Positions 22,146 to 28,712 of a stretch of 64,000 nucleotides of DNA are shown piece after piece (the first letter of the stretch is position 1; each line of letters begins with the position of its first letter). Source of the stretch: Crossaster papposus (Eukaryota; Echinodermata; Asteroidea; Velatida; Solasteridae); contig JBAIAA010000074.1 of assembly GCA_037893245.1 (NCBI GenBank), positions 2,046,001 through 2,110,000 on the forward strand. The letters are read 5' to 3'. Under the pieces are notes generated by a model. That model was not told the DNA's origin, searched no databases, and worked only from the letters and a program-made list of their open reading frames with translations. The translations under genes were made by a program, and so were the position numbers.

Positions 22146-24109
22146 AAAGATATTAAATTTTAAGATCGTATTTTAGAATTAGCATCACTGTGTACATGCT
22201 CTGGAAATATATTTTTTTCTAATAGGAAGGCTAGGGTGTGACGTGTAGTCGTGTACGGTGCATACATAATCGACCCACATGAATGTTGACTTTTAATCGT
22301 GGGTGAACCATGTTTTAATTTTAAATTGGAAGATAGGGTGTGACATGTTCACTACAAGACTCGAATTAAGATGTGTCAAGCGGCCATTTAAAAAAAAAAA
22401 GGGCCTCCTCATTCCTTTAAAAAAAAAGGCATGACGCTAAACATGTTTTTTTTTTTATTTGGCCTAGTAATAAGGATGAGCTAATGTTCATGAATCATAC
22501 TCCCAGTCAAACTAAACTTAAAAATGCCGTGCTCTGAATTTCTACTGAAGGCAAACAAAATAAAATATTACAATTTGTTGTTACTTCAGTAGTTCAATGC
22601 TACTTGTTCTAATATTAATAATCTTAATGATAATGATAATGATACATTTTAAGATGCGCTCAATGCCAAATTAAAATTAAAGGCGAGTGCGTAGAAATGT
22701 AGTTTTATGGGGTCCGACGATACTCTCCCAAAATTTAGGAGAAAAACCTCCTTTTATCTGCTTCAACTTGATCGTATCTGAATTTTGAAATGATTTTTGG
22801 TGCATGATTGTGTTCTGCATCGTACGTATGTGGCGAATGTTTGATTTAAAGTTCACGAAAAAGGTAAATTTAGAGACACCCGCTAGATACGTTGGCCTCT
22901 TATTTTAAGCTCTAAACGATGAATCTTTGATTGACTCAATGTAGTCCCACTAGTGTGCCCCCGGTATACTGCGAATACAGGGTCACACATCGGCACTTGC
23001 TAAAATTGGTTGAAAACTTTGCTTTTTCGTGCGCACTCTGTGCGAGGAATTGTGGAGTCGCAATTATACTGGGTGTATTCTCTAATCTCTCAGCTATTAC
23101 TATCTGGAATTGCGCTTAATCTTACCTTCAAAATTTCGAGAAATTTGGGCATCTTTTTTTCAGTCGAACTGAGTGCAAAGCGCAGTTATAATCCAATGAC
23201 CCGTGACGTCATTTGAGTGTGCACAGCGCACCTAGAGGGCGCTTCACGAGTTGAGATGCGACGGCTGTTTCGTGTGCAATAGATTTGCCAAGTATATTTA
23301 CTCGTATTTTATGGGCATGGAACGCAATCGTGGGGATGATTATAAATCACAGCGACTGAATGGGGAATTGTCAAAGCAACCCTGTTCATGATAACATTAT
23401 ACCTTGTTTGGAGGTTAAATGCAACACAAAACAGCCGTAGCATCTCAACTCGTGAAGCGCCCTCTAGGTGCGCTGTGCACACTCAAATGACGTCACGGGT
23501 CATTGGATTATAACTGCGCTTTGCACTCAGTAGTCAGTTCGACTGAAAAAAAGATGCCCAAATTTCTCGAAATTTTGAAGGTAAGATTAAGCGCAATTCC
23601 AGATAGTAATAGCTGAGAGATTAGAGAATACACCCAGTATAATTGCGACTCCTCAATTCCTCGCACAGAGTGCGCACGAAAAAACAAAGTTTTCAACCAA
23701 TTTTTGCATGTGCCGATGTGTGACCCTGTATTCGCAGTATACCGGGGGCACACTAGTGGGACTAGACTCAATGATATCATGAGCTTTTTAGTTACTTAGA
23801 GCTAAATTTGTTAAGCTAGCCAAATCCAACATGTTAAAATAATTAACCGGGTTCAATGAAAATAAAATAAAAAACATACATACGCCATACCTGGTGTAAG
23901 AGAACATTGGTGTCAGGCAAGACGTAATGCGGAAAGTCACACAAGTTACTGTCTATTTGAGGATGCCTTTCCAAGACGGGCGCTTCTTGTAAACAAATGT
24001 CACACACCTCCGAACCGCACCAAATGTCATCGCGAAGATAATGCTCTCTTACTACTTTGATAATAGAGCCTCTTTTCGTCTTCTTTACAAAACTCTTGGA
24101 CGTCAGCAT
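846..24109 (-). CDS. DIS3: DIS3/RRP44 exosome ribonuclease, 18 exons, 3-prime end outside window
   Basis: Catalytic subunit of the RNA exosome, degrading RNA 3-prime to 5-prime (RNB domain) and cutting internally (PIN domain). The conceptual product (826 codons here; human protein is 958) starts [14 protein letters not shown] and has a CR3-type cysteine cluster (C31, C36, C39). PIN acidic residues are all present: D66 in LPDTNVLL, E94, D143 in SDRLIR and D184 in LTNDIAN. Cold-shock-like regions follow, including KRNWRPYCG. The RNB active site is [13 protein letters not shown] (D492, D498, D500, D501), followed by [19 protein letters not shown] and [11 protein letters not shown]. All 17 splice junctions keep phase and match the alignment to human DIS3 as I recall it. 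Sixteen visible donors are GT; the exon 17 donor is GC. S1-domain exons should lie left of position 1. Both nuclease centres look intact, so I expect an active gene. Confidence 0.96.
1308..1426. repeat. Hairpin around CCCCCCAGTCAATGTT
   Basis: Arms CTCGCCTGG plus CCCCCCAGTCAATGTT and AACATTGACTGGGGGG plus CCAGCGAG. ORFs called on both strands here are shadows of the hairpin. DIS3 intron 17. Confidence 0.5.
1525..1745 (-). CDS. DIS3: DIS3 exon 17 (RNB), GC donor
   Basis: 221 nt, residues 723-796, [19 protein letters not shown] and [14 protein letters not shown]. The exon ends AGAAG followed by GCAAGA, a GC-type donor. Using it joins R to YSDILVHR in exon 18, exactly the human order. No in-phase GT donor is present nearby. 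Confidence 0.93.
2135..2425 (+). mobile_element. MITE family CCAGTTCGCGC, copy 3
   Basis: 291 bp between TTAA 2131-2134 and 2426-2429. Longer than other copies because GCAAGGCCGGGAATGTCC with flanking bases is repeated about three times (2212-2310). Confidence 0.7.
2541..2631. repeat. (CTAT)n microsatellite
   Basis: About 22 uninterrupted tetranucleotide units; DIS3 intron 16. Confidence 0.95.
2997..3153 (-). CDS. DIS3: DIS3 exon 16 (RNB)
   Basis: 157 nt, residues 670-722, [20 protein letters not shown] and a proline-rich [11 protein letters not shown] loop. Acceptor CCAG, donor GTAAAC. Confidence 0.95.
3613..3699 (-). CDS. DIS3: DIS3 exon 15 (RNB)
   Basis: 87 nt, residues 641-670, [20 protein letters not shown] then QQKELR. 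Acceptor CCAG, donor GTAAAC. Confidence 0.93.
3905..4135 (-). mobile_element. tRNA-derived SINE, third family, copy 2
   Basis: Same family as 53460-53735 (CTTGGGCAAGACACTTTACT, GTGAGGGTAGAGACCAGATT) with an eroded tRNA head. DIS3 intron 14. Confidence 0.6.
4240..4482. mobile_element. Hairpin MITE GGGGCCAATTTCATAGAGCT, copy 1
   Basis: A 243-bp near-palindrome with GCTAAGCA words. Related copies are at 11934-12166, 30655-30885 and 48772-49017, and fragments at 12863-12985 and 15198-15224. Confidence 0.65.
4731..4858 (-). CDS. DIS3: DIS3 exon 14 (RNB)
   Basis: 128 nt, residues 599-641, [14 protein letters not shown] and [19 protein letters not shown]. Donor GTACGA, chosen because it alone keeps phase with exon 15. 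Confidence 0.92.
5136..5543. mobile_element. MITE GGCCAAATAAAAAA / GTTTAGCGTC, copy 1
   Basis: Ends GGCCAAATAAAAAAACCAAC and GACGCTAAACATTTTTG; inner text ACATGTCACACCCTATCTTC. Companion copies at 21997-22465 and 54205-54619, and a lone end at 53881-53912. Confidence 0.6.
5705..5854 (-). CDS. DIS3: DIS3 exon 13 (RNB)
   Basis: 150 nt, residues 549-598, [20 protein letters not shown] and FAFTCIWEM. Acceptor TCAG, donor GTAAGT. Confidence 0.95.
5941..6230. repeat. Hairpin GGTTCAGACAGGCGTTC
   Basis: GGTTCAGACAGGCGTTCTAC and AACGCCTGTCTGAACC are inverted; interior AACTCCAGCAGTCGATC. Diverged relatives at 31080-31160 and 59145-59350. DIS3 intron 12. Confidence 0.45.
6586..6687 (-). CDS. DIS3: DIS3 exon 12 (RNB)
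   Basis: 102 nt, residues 515-548, [20 protein letters not shown] and [10 protein letters not shown]. Acceptor TTAG, donor GTAAAC. Confidence 0.95.
6982..7232. repeat. CAAGTCAATCATAAGTCAGT minisatellite
   Basis: Irregular 11- and 22-bp units of AAGTCAATCAT and AAGTCAGTCAC; directly precedes the 7259 fold-back element. DIS3 intron 11. Confidence 0.85.
7259..8502. mobile_element. 1.2-kb fold-back element in DIS3 intron
   Basis: Two arms of about 590 bp (7259-7845 and 7905-8502) are inverted copies. Termini read TAGTCCAGG and CCTGGACTA, and shared internal text such as CAAGTGGTGGAAATATG is about 90-95% alike by eye. TA next to each GTCCAGG end is compatible with a TA target. The right end is 20 bp from the donor of exon 11. 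Confidence 0.7.
8523..8639 (-). CDS. DIS3: DIS3 exon 11 (RNB catalytic aspartates)
   Basis: 117 nt, residues 476-514, including [20 protein letters not shown] with the metal-binding aspartates. An in-frame acceptor three codons further in is an alternative start. Donor GTATTA; a 1.2-kb fold-back element ends 20 bp beyond the exon. Confidence 0.94.
9168..9285. repeat. Hairpin of the GGCTACGGCT type
   Basis: GTCCGAATAACTTGGCTACG, then a perfect stem TAACACACGTCTTATGGAAG. Similar hairpins at 13822-13935 and 49545-49665, and a larger relative at 48070-48555, which also has GTCCGAA-like termini. Confidence 0.45.
9386..9657. repeat. 14-bp minisatellite GGTCTTTGATAGAA
   Basis: About 19 units, a few with AAAGAA or GAGG variants. 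It begins 8 bp inside DIS3 intron 10. Confidence 0.95.
9665..9811 (-). CDS. DIS3: DIS3 exon 10
   Basis: 147 nt, residues 427-475, [20 protein letters not shown] and [14 protein letters not shown]. The donor is GTACTT, and a 14-bp minisatellite (9386-9657) starts 8 bp after the exon. Reading through would add repeats of [14 protein letters not shown], which are not part of the protein. Confidence 0.94.
10640..10864 (-). mobile_element. tRNA-derived SINE, fourth family
   Basis: Reverse orientation: GTGCCATGGCCTAGTGGTCT (box A) and GGTTGTGGGTTCAAACCCAG (box B). DIS3 intron 9. Confidence 0.6.
10982..11119 (-). CDS. DIS3: DIS3 exon 9
   Basis: 138 nt, residues 381-426, with [20 protein letters not shown] and [10 protein letters not shown]. 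Acceptor CCAG, donor GTGAGT. Confidence 0.94.
11213..11895. repeat. 12-bp satellite AAGTCAAATCTC with variant blocks
   Basis: Roughly 55 units; homogeneous AAGTCAAATCTC in the middle, then blocks of GTCGAATCTTAA, GTCAAATCGCGA and GGTCAAACCGCGA, showing stepwise evolution. DIS3 intron 8. Confidence 0.95.
11934..12166. mobile_element. Hairpin MITE GGGGCCAATTTCATAGAGCT, copy 2
   Basis: Ends GGGGCAAATTTCCTAAAA and AACTGGCCCC; interior AACAGGGTTACAAACCAACA. DIS3 intron 8, immediately after the CAAGTCAAATCT satellite. Confidence 0.6.
12264..12383 (-). CDS. DIS3: DIS3 exon 8
   Basis: 120 nt, residues 341-380, with [18 protein letters not shown]. Acceptor CTAG, donor GTATTA. Confidence 0.93.
12483..12686 (-). 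mobile_element. MITE family CCAGTTCGCGC, copy 4
   Basis: Reverse-oriented, TTAA 12479-12482 and 12687-12690. Carries the conserved core GGAAGCACACCCACGCATTT. Confidence 0.7.
12986..13141 (-). CDS. DIS3: DIS3 exon 7
   Basis: 156 nt, residues 289-340: [30 protein letters not shown], then an acidic stretch. Acceptor TAAG, donor GTGAGA. Confidence 0.93.
13417..13590 (-). CDS. DIS3: DIS3 exon 6
   Basis: 174 nt, residues 231-288, with [16 protein letters not shown] and [13 protein letters not shown], the first cold-shock-like region. Acceptor CTAG, donor GTGGGT. Confidence 0.9.
14079..14294 (-). mobile_element. MITE family CCAGTTCGCGC, copy 5
   Basis: Reverse-oriented and diverged; right TTAA at 14295-14298 immediately precedes a TATGTGACC hairpin, so two MITEs are back to back in DIS3 intron 5. 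Confidence 0.6.
14299..14724. mobile_element. TATGTGACC hairpin MITE, subtype AAATGAGCGTAAAGTCG, copy 1
   Basis: About 425 bp with inverted ends TATGTGACCTGTCATCACAA and AAATGAGCGTAAAGTCG inside. DIS3 intron 5, ending about 30 bp from exon 5. Confidence 0.75.
14755..14843 (-). CDS. DIS3: DIS3 exon 5
   Basis: 89 nt, residues 201-230, [20 protein letters not shown], matching the human EYVKSL-PELIDRL block. Donor GTGAGC; a hairpin MITE begins about 30 bp past it at 14724. Confidence 0.93.
15223..15692 (-). mobile_element. MITE family AGGTAGTATACACC, copy split by another MITE
   Basis: Left part 15223-15415 and right part 15642-15692 (ending GTATCCTACCT then TTAA 15693-15696) are separated by a CCAGTTCGCGC MITE. 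Confidence 0.6.
15416..15637 (+). mobile_element. MITE family CCAGTTCGCGC, copy 6, nested in another MITE
   Basis: Begins GATGACGTATAT without its first 17 bp and ends GGCGCGAACTGG before TTAA 15638-15641. It interrupts a GGTAGTATACACC-family element (15223-15692), so it is younger than that host. Confidence 0.65.
15923..16146 (-). CDS. DIS3: DIS3 exon 4 (end of PIN core)
   Basis: 224 nt, residues 126-201. Contains [15 protein letters not shown] (D143) and [14 protein letters not shown] (D184), the last two PIN acidic residues. Acceptor AAAG, donor GTGGGT. Confidence 0.93.
16575..16669 (-). CDS. DIS3: DIS3 exon 3 (PIN)
   Basis: 95 nt encoding residues 95-126, including [13 protein letters not shown] and [10 protein letters not shown]. 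Acceptor GCAG, donor GTAAAC, leaves two bases of codon 126. Confidence 0.93.
17279..17343. repeat. 16-bp tandem repeat TTGCCAAACTTATTCG
   Basis: About four units; DIS3 intron 2. Confidence 0.8.
17826..18255. mobile_element. TATGTGACC hairpin MITE, subtype AAATGAGCGTAAAGTCG, copy 2
   Basis: Same element as 14299-14724 in inverse orientation; long blocks such as CAGAGCTTTCCAATGGTATA match after reverse complement. DIS3 intron 2. Confidence 0.75.
18898..18960 (-). CDS. DIS3: DIS3 exon 2 (PIN)
   Basis: Residues 74-94, [21 protein letters not shown], ending with PIN residue E94. Acceptor CAG, donor GTGAGC, phase 0 at both ends. Only 63 nt long, placed by homology and splice sites. Confidence 0.93.
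18961..21221. other. DIS3 intron 1, right-hand unassigned part
   Basis: AT-rich, with a short inverted pair CCATTTTGGGAAGGGAAATT / AATTCCCAC and the TTAA mini-element at 20532. Duplicated words such as TCTGCGC and CGAAAAGTGTACT recur near 19510 and 20810 in opposite orientation, suggesting the LINE landed inside an older inverted-repeat element. No coding sequence seen. Confidence 0.4.
20532..20613. mobile_element. TTAA-flanked mini-element CCCTAACTCCCT
   Basis: 82 bp with perfect inverted ends CCCTAACTCCCT and AGGGAGTTAGGG between TTAA 20528-20531 and 20614-20617. Confidence 0.6.
21222..21915 (+). mobile_element. LINE 3-prime fragment (CR1/L2/Rex-like reverse transcriptase C-terminus)
   Basis: A 5-prime-truncated non-LTR retrotransposon. 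About 200 aa of ORF2 C-terminus remain open: [78 protein letters not shown]; stop at 21837. A short 3-prime UTR ends in a (TTA)n tail. Typical of clades that end in microsatellite tails. In DIS3 intron 1, antisense to the gene. Confidence 0.85.
21997..22465. mobile_element. MITE GGCCAAATAAAAAA / GTTTAGCGTC, copy 2
   Basis: Inverted ends TAGGGCCAAATAAAAAAAAC and TTATTTGGCCTA with ACATGTTTAGCGTCACCGCC inside; a poly(A) run of 33 at about 22117-22142 and onwards. DIS3 intron 1. Confidence 0.65.
22942..23764. mobile_element. Fold-back transposon with 9-bp target duplication
   Basis: Arms of about 340 bp (22942-23280 and 23420-23764) are near-perfect inverted copies starting TAGTCCCACTAGTGTGCCCC, around a 140-bp spacer. 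GACTCAATG directly flanks both sides (22933-22941 and 23765-23773). A 9-bp duplication with long inverted repeats fits Mutator-like non-autonomous elements. It lies in DIS3 intron 1, 126 bp from exon 1. ORF-like stretches in the arms are mirror copies, not genes. Confidence 0.75.
23891..24109 (-). CDS. DIS3: DIS3 exon 1 (start codon, CR3 and start of PIN)
   Basis: Residues 1-73, from the ATG at 24109 to LLHQ before donor GTATGG. Holds the CR3 cysteines and the LPDTN motif with the PIN aspartate D66. The start aligns with the start of human DIS3. Intron 1 (18961-23890) is 4.9 kb of repeats. Confidence 0.95.
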
Positions 24110-24234
24110 GGTGGCTGCTAAAAAGCTTTATAAGAAATTGTTGATATAGGCGTATCAAAGATTCTTTCTGAATTACAATTATTTTTTAAATTTAACATCC
24201 AAATACTAATATTTGCCATGTGCATTTTTTTAAA

Positions 24235-25194
24235 CAGTCTCATATTATTAAGACGCCCTCTTTTGACAAAATGTATTAGGTTATTTTCAGGGTTATTTTA
24301 ACGGTCTCACAATAGTGCGCCCTCTTTAGACAAAATGGGTTGAATTTATTTTACGGTCTCATAATAGGACGCCCTCTTTTGACAAAATGTACAGGGGTGC
24401 GTTCCGCTTAAGCGAACGTTGCCAACGTTGGCCAACGTTAGCGTTGTTTGCGTGAGTGGAACGCAATGTTCGCCAATTATGTTGGCAAACGTTAGCGAAA
24501 ACGGCGAACGACATTTCGAGCTGTTCGCTGTTGGCCAGTGACGTATTTTAAAGATGGCGGAGAAGTTAGCAGCCGACAGTTTTCTTTTTACGGTTTTGAT
24601 TTACATTTCATACTTTTCGTTATAAACGGTGGATCGTTTTGAGCACTTACAGGGGTCTTCTTAATTAAAATAATGAGTTGGACAAAAAACAGCCAACCAA
24701 ACGATGTCACTGTCACTGGGCACCGCCATTTTGAAAACGTATTTGTTAAAATATCGTTCCACTTCAACTAACGCAAACTCAAAACTTAGGCGAACATTCG
24801 CGCAAACAGTTCGCGTAAGTGGAACCATGGGTGTTTTATTTCTCCATGGTGGAACGCAGCTTATTTTCACGGTCTCACAATAGTGCGCCCTCTTTAGACA
24901 AAATGGGTTGAATTTATTTTACGGTCTCATAATAGGACGTCCTCTTTTGACAAAATGTACAGGTTTATTTTCACGGTCTCACAATAGTGCGCCCTCTTTA
25001 GACAAAATGGGTTGAATTTATTTTACGGTTTCATAATAGGACGCCCTCTTTTGACAAAATGTATTAGGTTTATTTTCACGGTCTCATAATAGTGCGCCCT
25101 CTTTAGACAAAATGGGTTAAATTTATTTTACGGTCTCATAATAGGACGCCCTCTTTTGACAAAATGTATTAGATTTATTTTAACGGTATCATAA
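24235..25194. repeat. About 97-bp tandem repeat upstream of DIS3, interrupted
   Basis: Units alternate GGTCTCACAATAGTGCGCCC/TCTTTAGACAAAATGGGTTG with GGTCTCATAATAGGACGCCC/TCTTTTGACAAAATGTA. They lie at 24235-24395 and 24866-25194. A different insert (24396-24865) with GTGCGTTCCGCTTAAGCGAA and TGGTGGAACGCAGC ends splits the array. Starts 126 bp above the DIS3 ATG. Confidence 0.65.
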
Positions 25195-27317
25195 TAAGCC
25201 ACTTCGACATTCCAACTGCGCATGCGTTACTTACCTTGGCAACCTGAAATTTGAGATAAACAAAGGCGCACTGCACGTATGCAACGTGCATAACGCGGGT
25301 ACGATACATGTGTAAACATACTGCTTAACTAACGTTCGTTAGCATGTGGGGGGAAAAACACAATTTTTCTCGTGTTTATTAAACCCAATACAGCAGAATC
25401 CTGACTCGAATTTCATCATGGTGAGATAATTAATGTTACCTAACTTTGTTTTTCTTCAGATAGAGCAAAACAAATCTCGTTTCGAGTTCGCTAAAATGTA
25501 AACTTTATATGGTCGACCACGGCACGCAGTCACAGTTTATGCAGTGTGTGTGTGAACATGCTCGACTATGGTGTGAACTACATGTACGTTTGGGATCTAC
25601 TAGGGCGCCCATAATTAAAAATGTGGCGGCCTGCATAATTTCTCTAGGGTGCAGGCACGACCTACTTAGCTTTATCTTTGTCTGAAACACATTTTTCTAA
25701 AGGAAAAACTATAAAACTTGCATGTATTTTGGCAATTGCATCATGATAATGTATTTTTGAATTGTATTTGTAGAGTTTTCATTATAGGACGGCCTAATTA
25801 AGTAGGGTGGGGCCTAATTAAGTAGGCCTAGGAGTTTTATTTTTTAAAGGAAATTTAGGGATCAAAGTGATAATGACAATGACAAAACCTTCTCATTCCT
25901 CCATGCTTAGCCTTAGAGGCAACTCTATTGTTCACTTTTATGTGTCTTCCTTCATAAGGTGATGAGGACCATCTTTTGCTGAACCAGAGGATATATGTTC
26001 TGTTACAAACTGCGGCAACATCAATAATCAACTTAAACAATGGAAAGGAGGACAGTGTACAAAGCATGGATGCCATTTAGGTTTCGGAACATGTGATTGT
26101 GAACCTCCATTCCATTCTCAACTGAGAAGCGTGATGAAGACACCAGTCGTCGCTGGCACAAGATGATCAACAGGAAATATCCCAAAACAAACAGGAACTG
26201 GGTTGCAAAATCGTCGATCGTGTATGCTCAAGACACTTGTATCTTCAGCCGATGATATAATTAGTCTTTGCTGTTCTAGTATTCTTTAACCAGACCTCAT
26301 TGTCTAAATGTATACAATGTATCTCTGTACAGCTGTGAATAACTCGTTGACCAAATAAAGTGTGCAGATATAAATGTACACTATACGTGAAATAATGATT
26401 GTATAGGGCTGGTGGCTTTCCTTTTACATGTAATATTAATAAAATGCTTTCACTCTTTATCACGAAGCATATAAAATCACTCGGCTGATGTGTTTGTGAA
26501 CGTATTTTAAAGGTATCGTGCTTTAATCAACAGGTGCAAGAAGAAAAAAGTGAACATACATGTATTACAAAATAATAAATATATTAAAGCCTGACTAAAA
26601 TAATATTGTTTAAGCTGCTCAGTTAATTAACAATATTATTATACACCCATGCACTTGCAGCTGCAATTAACCCTTCATAATTTGTAACATAAAAGATGAA
26701 GATTATTTCAAAATACGAAAACAATTCAAGATTTGTCAAATGGCTAATGTTTGAACACCACTATATTTTGTGTAACCTCTGCATCAGCTAGTTATAAAAT
26801 CAATATAATTTATAAATGGTAAATTCAATAATGGTATCAATGAACAACATAATTCAATTTTGAAAGTGGAATCTGGTATTGGTAGCTGCTTTCCCAATTA
26901 ACACAAACGAAATTGTAATTGCTTTTGTGGCAATAATCCATCCAAGTTCCGAATATAACTTCGTTCTGTGTTTGTCTTCGGTCAGTTCGTCAACTTTCAG
27001 ATAGAGGAACGTTGAGCTGATCAAGCAGAGTTCCTTCTTCCCCCCGCTGGATTTCCTCTTAATTTAAAAAAAATCCTTCAAAGCCTCGACATTCCAGTGT
27101 TCAATAACATCTAAAGACAAAGCAAAAGAATCCTCAGAGGACATTGACAAAGTTATTTGAGAGAAAAACAATCTAAAACGCGACAGTAGAAATAGAAAAA
27201 TGGCATTCGCCACGCGCGACACGAGTACGTTGCCAACGGCGACACCATTTGTTTATCTGCAATAACCCTTGACATTACCCATAGTGCACTGCGCGCGTGA
27301 GATGTCGAAGTGGCTTA
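25195..27317. mobile_element. 2.1-kb DNA transposon with decayed THAP gene
   Basis: Terminal inverted repeats TAAGCCACTTCGACAT (25195) and its complement (ending 27317) bound the element. It split a CTCATAATAGG-type tandem repeat unit: the left part ends CATAA and the right part resumes TAGGGCGCTC. A THAP-like sequence is inside (25980-26235). The rest (26240-27310) has no readable protein. THAP zinc fingers occur in several eukaryotic DNA transposase families; I cannot tell which without more sequence. Confidence 0.65.
25980..26235 (+). pseudogene. Degenerate THAP zinc-finger domain
   Basis: Two adjacent frames together read like a long-form THAP domain: ICSVTNCGNINNQLKQWKGG, CEPPFH, then after a one-base shift TEKRDEDTSRRWHKMINRKY and TNRNWVAKSSIVYAQ. 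The C-x4-C, the TxRRW-INRK block and the NW turn are recognisable. The final Cys-x2-His pair is replaced (IVYAQD), so the zinc site is broken. Confidence 0.6.
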
Positions 27318-27889
27318 TAGGGCGCTCTTTTTTTTAAATATACTTGATTTATTCAGTCATATAAAAATATATAATGCAACTATGGATTTATTTAATTTTA
27401 GCTGGAGTTACTCAAGCTAGACCGTACCTAACTGGAACCCAGATAGCACCATCCACCCAAAAACAGTGTAATAGATGGGCAAGGAATAATTTATTCATGA
27501 TGCATGCAGTAATTCTTCTCATTTATCAAGGGTCAAATTTACAAATCTTATCAAGTATTTCTCACATTTCAATTTAATTCTGCCCACACTTCTCATTTGC
27601 AAAAATGTATTATTCACCCCAACAAATCCAGTCATATAGACATTTTAGGTAAAATCTCCAGGAATGCATACATCAAACAGTGTACAAACAAATTACCCTG
27701 AAAGACAGTACTTAATTTTTTCCCACAATTAATGAGCCATGCTCACATTTCATATAAAGTTTACAAATTCCATAGCAACTAAAAAAAGGACATAAATTAT
27801 TTTAGAAAATCCACCCCCCCAAAAAAAAATATATAAAAAGGTCTTGATTTGCTTTGACAAAATACCTACAATTTATATAGAAGATATTA

Positions 27890-28050
27890 TATGTGACCCA
27901 GCACGAGTAAATGAGACACTTTGCGGCAAAAATACAAATTGAGATTTTGATTTCATCATTTAAAGCTTGTTTAGCTTTAAATGATGAAATCAAATCTCAA
28001 TTTTCATTTTTGCCGCAAAGTGTCTCATTTACTCGTGCTGGGTCACATAT
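27890..28050. mobile_element. TATGTGACC hairpin MITE, short subtype
   Basis: About 160 bp almost entirely stem: TATGTGACCCAGCACGAGTA to its complement, with a repeated TTTCATCATTTAAAGC centre. 350 bp past the galactosidase A stop codon. Confidence 0.7.
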
Positions 28051-28403
28051 GGTCCTAAATTTCAAATTTGTTATCAAAATACAATCTACGAATTATGTAC
28101 GGTATCTATCGGAAATCAAATGTCAGGTTATCTGTTAAATTATATGCTTAAATGAAGCAGAGATCGAGTTGTGGTCAATATTCAGCATTGGAAAGATACT
28201 ATGGTGGCTGGGATTCGAACCAATCCCGATTGTTTAAATACTAGTTCAATGATTTTAATAAGAGTAACATTTCCATAACAGTACTTTGTAATTTTGAAAA
28301 GATGAAAAAAAAAACTTGACATTTCGTTGAGACAAATTGCAGTCCCAATTAACTAGTGTGGATCTCCAAATCGTACCTCCAATAAAAATTGAACGCCGCT
28401 GTG

Positions 28404-28712
28404 CTAATTTTCGGTTATTGATTTTGTATTGTTCCCGTGGAGACCTTTGTTCAACTGCGTCATCATTGGTGTTGCTTTGATTAGCACCACACCGTTTGGA
28501 TCTATCATAACGCTCAGTTCACTCTCCGGCGCAAAGAAGCCCAGGCTTTTCCTGGCGTACAGATCACGTACGGAGTATCCCTTCGTGTTTGGGAAGCCGA
28601 GGGCATTCATGGTGGTGGTGCGGTTGTGGGGCATGTCGGTCGCCCGGCTGAAAAAGACTGCTGCGTAGGCACCGTCAACGAGCTCTTTAGTCCAGATTTC
28701 ATACGAAGATTC
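28404..28712 (-). CDS. Galactosidase A exon 7 (C-terminal, stop)
   Basis: 309 nt, residues 322-423, [20 protein letters not shown] then the C-terminal beta domain including [13 protein letters not shown]; stop at 28404-28406. I see no confident poly(A) signal just downstream. Confidence 0.92.
   Translation of the reverse strand, partial: ESSYEIWTKELVDGAYAAVFFSRATDMPHNRTTTMNALGFPNTKGYSVRDLYARKSLGFFAPESELSVMIDPNGVVLIKATPMMTQLNKGLHGNNTKSITEN

Noticed and set aside
23010..23780. Two similar peptides (68 and 90 aa) on opposite strands
   Set aside because: They are mirror images created by the inverted arms of the fold-back element.
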